Notes under the pieces: generated by a model | What the model was told of the DNA's origin: nothing | The model's input: only the letters and a program-made list of their open reading frames with translations | Database searches by the model: none | Translations under genes and position numbers: made by a program | Origin: Paraphoma chrysanthemicola | Lineage: Eukaryota; Ascomycota; Dothideomycetes; Pleosporales; Phaeosphaeriaceae | Assembly: GCA_020744225.1 (NCBI GenBank) | Contig: JAGMWG010000005.1 | Location: 186,001 to 250,000, forward strand | Direction of reading: 5' to 3' | DNA: 64,000 bases | Part shown: piece by piece, positions 55,464 to 64,000 of the stretch | Numbering within the stretch: the stretch's first letter is position 1 | Layout: every line of letters starts with the position of its first letter

Positions 55464-58400
55464 CTTTAAATACTATTTTAAGATAAGCAATACAGATATA
55501 ACTCTAACTCCTAAATCCTGGACTACTAAAGACTACATAGATAAGGTACCTAAGTACTACAGCTAATAAGATTAGTTAGAAACCTAGATTCTCTACTATA
55601 ACCTTTACTTCTACGTAAACACATAGATTAATAATAAGAATAAAGGTATTCTAGTATTAACATGCCTCTAAGGCAATGCCTTTAACTAGATTAAGCTATA
55701 ACTACAGTATTATATAGATAATATAATTACTAATATAGTAATTACGCTAATATTTAAAGACTAGAATAAGTTTAAATAATAGATTACACAAGTCTTTAGC
55801 GCGCATATTAAAAGCGTTAAAGCTAAAAGAGATATCTAGAAACTCTAACAAACTAGTTCTATTACTAACTATACTAATAAATTCTAATAATACACTATAT
55901 AGATTAGATAAGATAAAACAGCACTTAAGCGTATATTTTAATAGGAACTTAAGCTATAAGTTCTTAAAGAACTTATATAAATAAGTGCTACTACTAACTC
56001 TCTTAATAAACTTATTAATAAAGCTATTTATTTAGATAATAAGCTATATAAAGTATAACTAGAAATATAGAATTATAAGAAAAGAACTAAAGGTTAACTG
56101 TATAAAGAGAAGTACTAATAGAATTATATTCGCACTACAAACGTTAAACAAACTACTAGATACTATACTTTATTAGAACTTAAGTAGATATATCTAGATA
56201 GCGTTACTTAAGAATATAAACCTTAGAGAGTAGAGAATAAAAGTAAGAGTAAGAAGAACATAGTATATTATAGTTGTAGAAAGAAAGAATACTTCTTATA
56301 AGACTGCTGTAGTAAGAATAAAGTTACTTATTACATTAATATAATTAGATACTATACTAATAGGTTTAAAACTAATAATAAACTATAGGAAATTATTACA
56401 CCTATAATAGAAGAAGAATATAACTTCTTAGCTGTAGAATAGAAAAATACTATATAGCTAGACATATTAATCTTATATATAGATGCGTCTACAATAGAGT
56501 ATTACAATACTAAATTTAATAAGAAAAATATTAATTCTATTAATACCTATTCTAGTACTAGAATTCTTAGACTATAAGATAATAACGAAACTACATTTAT
56601 TAATAAAACACTAGACTTAGATATATATTAAAAGACTATAGGAACTAATACTAAATAAAGCTAAAGAAGAGCTTATAATTAATATAATTACTAAAAGATT
56701 AAGTGTAAACTATTATATAATAATAATAAGTATTAGATCTACGTACAACAAGAACAAGATTGCACAGGCTACAACCCTAGTAGGTTAGACAATAATAAGG
56801 TAAAAACTATAACTACTACGCTAGAAGATATAAAAAGAATTAAACTAAAGTTAAAATAGAATACACTAAAGAAAATAGAAGAATAAGAAGAGACTATTGT
56901 TAAATGTATACTACTAGATAAAGACTGCTTAGCTATCTACTACAACAATAACTAAAGAAACCTAAGGTATATCTTACTACACTATACTATATATACTTAT
57001 AACTATTATAATACGCACTACTCTTTAAAAGTTATAATATCTTTCTTTCTAATACTATAAGAAACTTATAAATAGTAATAGTTTAATTACTATAAAGATA
57101 TATATAGAGTACACCTCTAGAATAAGTAAACTACTAACTACTTTCTAGAATACACTAGTAAGAATATTACTATACGTAGACTTACCTTTAATAGTAAATA
57201 CCTAAATAAACTATAGTAGACTTACATAAACTACAACTATATTAGATATAAACTCTAGAAAGAGTAAAATAGATTTAATAAGAAATCTTTTTTAGAAAGA
57301 AATAAGACACTAAACTTAAGAATAAGTTTACTACTCTAGTTAGACAGTAACTAAAAAGGTTCTAACACCTTTATAACATTAGAATAAGAGCTCTTAAGAT
57401 ATAAGTAAAACTTAAGAGATAGAAGATAATAGTACTTATTAACTCTAAGTTATAAGAAAATTATATTTTAAAGAAAGTAGTAAAATAAGCTAGACTTAAA
57501 CTAACTCCTAAGAAAGAACTCTATACTATAGTACTCGTAGATAAGTTAATAAAATAGATTTAGTATAAAGTTAGTACAAACCTAGCTATTACTCTAGAAC
57601 AAAGTCTAATAGTACGCTTAGACGTCTTTAAGAAGGCCTCTTATAATATTATATTAGGACTACCTTAGCTAAAAGACTATAATTTAGATATTAATTAGAG
57701 AAATTAATAGGTCTTATTAAGTAATATAATAGATACTTATATACTTAATATTTCTACACAATTACACGCTATATTAGTAGATAAGAAGATAATTATAAGT
57801 ATTACTTTGCAACTAACTATTCTAAAGAATAAAAAGAAACGTTCATAATATAAGAGAGTTAACTCTACTAAGATACTAAAAGTATTAGATACTGTAGTAA
57901 GAGAAGAGAAGAAAAGCGTTACTCTAAATATTTTAGTAATTTATAATAAATTTATTAAAATATTTATTAAAAAAACAGGCCTAAATACTTTACTAAAACA
58001 CTAGAAATAGAATTACAAGATTAAACTAGTAGAAGAAAAATATTCTAAATTTAAACTTATATATTAACTCTTAGAGAAAGAGCTTAATATTCTAAAGAAA
58101 TAGATAGACAATAATTTAGTAAAAGAATTTATTAGAAAATCTAAGTTCTTAGCAGAATACTTAGTTCTGTTTGCGCTAAAGAAAGATAGAACGTTATAAC
58201 TATATATTAACTACTGCAAATTAAATACAATTATAAAAAAGAATTACTACTTATTACTTAATATATAGAAACTACACAATAGGTTATTATACGTAAAGAT
58301 CTTTATAAAACTAGATCTTAGAAGTATATATAATCTTATTAGAATTAAGAAAAGTAAAGAATAGAAAACAGCGTTCTAAATAAGATACAGATACTATAAG

Positions 58401-61397
58401 TATACTATAATACTCTTTAGCCTAATAAATATACTAGTAATATATTAAGAGCTAGTTAATAACGCCTTATATAATTATCTAGATAATTTTACTATTATAT
58501 ACCTAAATAATATCCTAATCTACTTAGAAAACCTAGAAGAATATAAGAAATATATAAAAGAAGTTCTCTACAGACTTAGAGTATATAACCTAGAGCTAAA
58601 GCTAGAGAAGTGTAAGTTCTATAAAGAAGAAGTTAAGTTCCTAAGATATATTATTAGAATTAATAGAGTATAGATTAGTAAGAAAAAGATTAAGATAATT
58701 AAGAAATAAGCTATACTTAAAATAGTAAAGAATATCTAATTCTTCTTAGAATTTATAAACTTTAATAGATAGTTTATTTAAAACTTTATAAAAATTATAA
58801 TACTATTAACTAAGTTAATAAAGAAAGAAACTACTTAGAGATAGAGTAAAAGTTAATAAGAAGTATTTAAAAAACTTAAGAACGCCTATATTACTAAGCT
58901 AGTACTTATAGTATTTTAAAGTAGTAAACTTCTATAATTTAAGATAGATACGTCTAACCTTATAATAAGAAGAGCTGCGCTATAAGAATAAGACAGTAAG
59001 TAGTATCTTATAGCCTACTACTTAAAGAAATTCTTATTAGTAGAAGAATAATATAATATTTATAATAAAGAACTTCTTATAATAGTATATGTACTAGAAT
59101 ATTAAAGAGTATATGTAAAAAGTTACTTTAAATTAACTATATACATAGACTATAAGAACTTTACGCACTTTACTACAATAAAATAACTTAATTAAAGATA
59201 AGTATAATAGTTAGAACTACTTAGACAATACTAGTTTAAAATTATATACACTCTTAGAAAAGATAACAAAAGAGTAGACGCTCTAAGTAGAAGGTACGAC
59301 GTAGTTAGAAAGAAAACAAATATTTTTATGTCTCTGCTACAATAAAATAAGAATAAATCCTTAGAACTATCTAAAGAAGTGTACTCTATACTTTAGATTA
59401 TATATAAAGTACTAGAGAAACTATAAAAAGAACTTATCTTAAGTTACTATAACAATTCTATATATAGATACTCTAAAATTATATAAACTATAGAACTTAT
59501 TTAATAAAACTATAAGTTTAAGAATATAAAGAATAAAGTTATAAACTTTATTAGAAAATATACTAATTATTATAAGAATAAGTATAGTACATACGTAGAA
59601 TATAGAGAAATATAAGCTATTAAGTTACTAACTAAACTCTAGACTAATATCTTTATAAATTTTGTTACAGAACTACTAAAGTTAAAAGATTCTACTGCTA
59701 GACTAAAGTATAATACAATACTTAATGTTGTATACTACTTTATAAAAGCTGCAGAATACATACTATTTAGAAAAAACTATATAGTAGTATAACTAGAATA
59801 TATTATTAATAACTAAGTTATCTAATACTATAGTATACCTAAGATAATAATAAGTAACTAAGATAAACTCTTTATATCTAATTATTAGGCTACACTTATA
59901 GTAGCTATTAGAACTTAAAGAAAACTATCTACTACTTATTACTCTTAAATAGATAAATAAATAGAATAAATAAATTATATAATAAAAATATACTTACAGA
60001 TCTACGCTAATAAGAAATAGAATAATTAGGTATTATTACTACCTATAGCCTAAATAGCTTACAACAACAAAATATTAGAATTAACTAGAAAGATACTATT
60101 CTTTACTAACTATAGAAGATATCTACACTTCTTTAAAAGAATATTACCTAGCCTAAATACTAAAGCTACTATATTAATAGTAGAAGAATTAAAGAAAACT
60201 TACGAAGAAATATAAGAACGTATTAAGAAAGCTTAATAGTAAAGTATTTTATATATTAATAAGAAAAGAAAAATAGTACCTTAGCTAAAAGAGAGAGATA
60301 AAGTATATTTACTTATAAAGAATCTACAAACAACACAACTAAGTAAGAAACTAGACTATATTAAGATTAGACTATTTTTAGTTTATAAGAAGAATAGACT
60401 AGTAATATATATATTAGATCTACTACAAGATACTAAGATCTACTCTAAGTTCTACGTTAAACTATTAGAACTAGTAGACTCTAAAACGCTACTCTAGAAA
60501 ACCTTTTACTATAAGATAGAAGAAGAAAATAAGTTTAAAGTTAAAGACTTACACAGTTACTAGATTATAAAGAAGAAACTTAACTAGCTTATAAAATAAA
60601 AAGACTACCTAGAAGAAGAAAATATATAGAAACTAGAAGACTACCTAGGCAACTATTAGTAGATACTTAGAAAATACTAACAAGAGTACAATATTAACTA
60701 GGCCTTTAGATAGTACTTACTAAAGAACTTTTAATAGCTATTTTATAATAGTCTTTAGAAAGAATAAGAAAGAAAGAAATAAGTATAGAAGAACTTCTAG
60801 AATAGAAGATACAACTAACCTTATAATAATAGCCCTATACTATCTATTATAATAGCTTTAGAAGATTTAAAGAAAGAACTCTAGTTAATTATATAAGCTA
60901 ACGCAGGAGTATTAGAATTTATTGCAGCTACTTCTTAGTTTAGATAATCTAGAGCCTCTAATGTCTTAATATTCTTAATATTAGGTAAGCTCTTATTAAA
61001 TAAGTTCTTCTCTTTCTACTTTAGGAACTTATATTAATAATAAAGGCGCTTCGCTTTTAAGCAAGCTGTCTTTATACGAAGCTAGGCTGCCTTAGCCTTA
61101 GTCTTATTCTTTTCTACTGCAGCCTTAGCCTCTACTAGCTACGCCTCTAATTTTTATATCTCTAACTCTACTTTTAAGAAATTAGGAACTAATATATCTA
61201 CAGGAACGCACAATAACGCACTTACTACCTTATAATTCCTGTACTTTATACTTAATAATAAAAGCTTATATCTAAGCTTATACTTTGCGTAACACTAATA
61301 GGTAACTATTATATATACTCTTTTATAATTTATTTTATTACTATAGTTTATCTAGAACTATTTAGCGCAAAAAGGTATTAGGTTACTTATAAGAGTA

Positions 61398-61420
61398 TAA
61401 GAACAGAGAAGAAGAGAATA
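61398..61420 (+). other. Polypurine tract of the gypsy element
   Basis: A purine-rich run (AAGAACAGAGAAGAAGAGAA) immediately precedes the 3' LTR, the expected position for the plus-strand primer of reverse transcription. Confidence 0.7.
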
Positions 61421-61421
61421 G

Positions 61422-61815
61422 TATTACAATCTATAACTAATAAGAGGCATAAGTACCTTATAAACTACAGAAACACTAAGAGACCCTACTAACGCTTAGC
61501 CTTAGCACAATAAGAGAGCTAAGCAAAGTTATATAACTTATCTTATAAGTCTTATAAGTCTTAGCTAGTCTTACTAAATAAGTTTATAAGACTACATAAG
61601 ACCTCTAATACTCTTAAGATCTAACTAGTATATAGATAACTGCAATAAGAGCGTATCTCTTATTGTATTTAACTTAATATTCTAAGATAGACAATCTACT
61701 CTAGACTACTTAAGCTTACTCTCCTGCTCTACGCTCATCCTCTCTAAATAAACTCTAGAGCTCTCTTGTACACCTAATTAGCCTACTCTAATCTCTATAA
61801 GCTACTATCTTAACA
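61422..61815 (+). repeat. 3' LTR of the gypsy element
   Basis: It is 394 bp, the same length as the 5' LTR; it starts TATTACAATCT (TG changed to TA) and ends TTAACA, keeping the CA end. It is followed by the ATAAG target duplication. Confidence 0.93.
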
Positions 61816-61820
61816 ATAAG

Positions 61821-64000
61821 TAGATATTAAGCTATAATATTACTATCTTTATATTAAGTAAGACTAAGCTAGTACTTTAAAAGCCTCTCTTAATATTACT
61901 TTTAGTAATTATACTCTTAAATATAGTAATAAAGTAAGATAGAAACTTAAGTTTAGTAATTTAGTTAATCTTATTATATATTAGATTCTTAGCTTAGTAT
62001 CTATATATCTTCTTTAATAGTAAGAAATAATCTATATTAAAAGACTATAAGAAATAAGATAAGTAAAAAGATATATAGAGAGTAATAATCTTATTATTTT
62101 AATAGTACTACTAGAATTTAAGTAAGTTATAGCTTTTATAGCTATTAATAATAAGTAATTATACTCTTTTAAGAGTATACTTCTTTATATAAGTATTTAA
62201 TATACTTTAGCTATACTAAACTAAGCTTATTTATTATCTAGCTATTCTTAAAGACTATAATAACTTAGTTATAAAATAAGTTATTCTTTTTATACTAAGT
62301 AAAGAAATAGTTCTTATCTTAGAAGATAATAAAGAGTAAGATTACTTACCTAGTAGTGTTAATACCTTAGATTACTATTATCTACTCTTAATTACTTTAC
62401 TATACTATCTTTAGCTATTCTTAATACTTAGAGCTTATAACTACTACTCTAGTTAATATTATACTTATTATAAAGCTAAATTTATTAAAGTTATAAGTAT
62501 TCTTATTAAGAATACTATACTTAGTCTTTATATTCTCTATAAGTTAAAACTAGTCTTATATAGCTTTAGAATTCTTATAGAGAGCTCTTTTATAGTTATA
62601 CTTATAATTAAACTTAACTTTAAGCTTAGAGTAATATTTAATAAAGATTAAAGTTTAGTTAATATTTACTAATAGTTAGCTATACTTCTTATATAGTAGA
62701 TTAACTATATTCTTAATAGTAGTAAGCTATAGTAGAATTCTTATATATTAAGATTAAGTATATACTAAATAATAACCTTCTTCTCTAGTAGATAAAGATT
62801 TACTAAATTAAGCGCGTAATTATATTAAAACTACTTTCTAGTATATTAATTACTTAGTATTATATAAGTAACTTTATAGATAGCTATAGTATATCTAAAA
62901 GATAGTATTATATTCTATTAAATAGCTTTAAGAGTAAGCTATATACGTACTTCTTTTAACTTAGATAGCTCTTATTATAGTTAAGCTATTATATTTCTAC
63001 TATTTATTATAATAGATTTTAGTATAGTCTTAGTAAAGTAGCTAATTTATCTATATAGCTAACTTACTTATAGAGTACGTTACTACTTTTACTTTAATAC
63101 TACTTTATTAGTCTTCTTAAGACTAGTAATTCTCTTATATATTAGCTTAGCTAATAAGATTATTACTTTAGTACTCTTCTTAAGCTAGTTAATTATCTTA
63201 ATAATTAATATAAGTAAAGAGCTCTTATATTAGTATACGCGCTTATAAATTAGTATTAATTAAGTCTTAAGCTTATATACGTTACTTAGTATATAAGTTT
63301 ACTAGATAGTCTCTAGTAGAGTAGTAAGTATAAGTATATATAGCTATACGTTTAGCTTTAATAAAATAGCCTCTAACTAAAGAAGTATAAGACTTATACT
63401 TTAAAAAACTAAGTAAATATTAGCTATTATAAATATATAGTTAAAGACTATTTTAAAAGTTAGTAAAAACTTAAGCTTTATAATATAGTTAATATAGTAT
63501 TAAATAAGAGTCTTAATCTTATAGCTATATATATACTTTAATAGTAAAAAGTAACTAATATTAAGAGACTATAATAAGTAAGATAAGTAAGATAGTATAT
63601 AAAGTATATAGATATTATTCTCTTTATAGAGCTCTTAAAATTTAAGAAAGTAGTAACTCTTATAGCTATTAAGAATAAGTAAGTAATATTTACTTATGAT
63701 ATAAGTCTTTATATAAGTATAAAAGTACTTTAGCTACTTAACTCTAAGCTTATTATTTATCTAGCTATTATTACTAACTATAATTACTTAGTTATATAGA
63801 ATATTCTTCTTATACTAAGTAAATTAATAATACTAACTAGTAAAGATAAGAAAGAGTAGAATAGTCTAGTAAGTAGTATTAATTATAGTAATTATAGTTA
63901 CTTACTTATAATTACTAGACTAAATAGTTCTTAGTCTACTTCTTCTCTCTAACTCTATTATAATAAGCTAAGTTATAATCTTACTTATTATAAAGCTAGC
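61821..64000. repeat. Older RIP-saturated repeat with diverged direct copies
   Basis: About 300 bp at 62040-62340 reappears, diverged, at 63555-63840. Shared strings include AAGCTTATTTATTATCTAGC versus AAGCTTATTATTTATCTAGC and TTATACTAAGTAAA. Part of the same sequence is seen at 46190-46350 inside palindrome 1. It is a dispersed family present in both AT-rich blocks. I could not recognise coding relics. Confidence 0.6.

Larger units (their letters stand above)
55065..61820 (+). mobile_element. Ty3/gypsy chromovirus with target-site duplication
   Basis: The element proper is 55070-61815 (6,746 bp), flanked by ATAAG direct repeats at 55065-55069 and 61816-61820. In order, + strand: 5' LTR; gag with a relic GNAFN-stop-IKL (the G-x-A-x-x-W-I motif); zinc-knuckle relic YSCRKKEYF...DCC at about 56268-56315; reverse transcriptase from about 58145 (ALKKDRTL, NYCKLNTIIKKNYYLL); the YLDD catalytic box, now YLNN, at 58500-58511; RNase H, then integrase at about 59.5-60.1 kb; and a chromodomain relic at about 60558-60655. 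The chromodomain places it in the chromovirus clade. Every domain contains many TAA/TAG codons and Cys-to-Tyr or Asp-to-Asn changes from RIP, so it is dead. Confidence 0.93.
54371..64000. repeat. AT-rich RIP-degraded transposon block 2
   Basis: It shows the same AT-rich, TpA-rich, stop-filled character as block 1 and runs off the window end. It contains a nested Ty3/gypsy element (55070-61815) inside an older repeat. The flanks 54.5-55.07 and 61.82-64.0 kb belong to repeats I cannot classify. Confidence 0.93.

Overview
The window reads as nuclear DNA of a filamentous ascomycete (Pezizomycotina; the gene content fits a Dothideomycete, though that finer placement is inference). The evidence is short 45-85 bp GT-AG introns with CTNAC-type branch sites, fungal-only families (Zn2Cys6 and C2H2 regulators, GT34, AA9 LPMO, DUF1746, DUF2828), and AT-rich blocks with the signature of repeat-induced point mutation (RIP).

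Layout. 1-44.9 kb is ordinary GC-balanced chromosome with widely spaced genes: a bZIP factor (4.6-6.2 kb); a divergent pair of a Dsc4-like membrane protein and the respiratory supercomplex factor Rcf1 (12.2-14.3 kb); a Zn2Cys6 regulator next to a 7-exon MFS monocarboxylate-type transporter (14.6-18.8 kb); an AusD-like O-methyltransferase (21.6-22.5 kb); a secreted Pro/Thr-rich protein (23.3-24.5 kb); a GT34 glycosyltransferase and a thioredoxin-fold protein (25.3-28.1 kb); a DUF2828/vWA protein with a frameshift, divergent from COP9 signalosome subunit 1 (29.4-33.7 kb); a second zinc-cluster protein (34.0-36.5 kb); and a C2H2 factor whose frame runs on past an in-frame UGA (37.1-39.3 kb). Several stretches of 3-6 kb, especially 6.2-12.2 and 39.3-44.9 kb, hold no gene I can support.

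44.93-51.55 kb and 54.37-64.0 kb are AT-rich, stop-riddled and nearly devoid of CpA/TpG over long runs, i.e. RIP-destroyed transposons. The first block holds a dead Ty1/copia remnant and three large palindromes. The second holds a structurally complete but dead Ty3/gypsy chromovirus (394-bp LTRs, 5-bp target duplication ATAAG) inserted into an older repeat. Between them is a roughly 2.8 kb normal-composition island with an intact AA9 lytic polysaccharide monooxygenase and a decayed C2H2 gene cut by the repeat edge.

Functional links are limited. The Zn2Cys6 regulator and MFS transporter may be a regulator-transporter pair, and the divergent pairs probably share promoters. I see no biosynthetic cluster, CRISPR array, rRNA or tRNA gene. 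The most unusual observation is the C2H2 factor, where UGA is followed by CAA-UUA, the context known for programmed stop-codon readthrough, and a further 144 in-frame codons.
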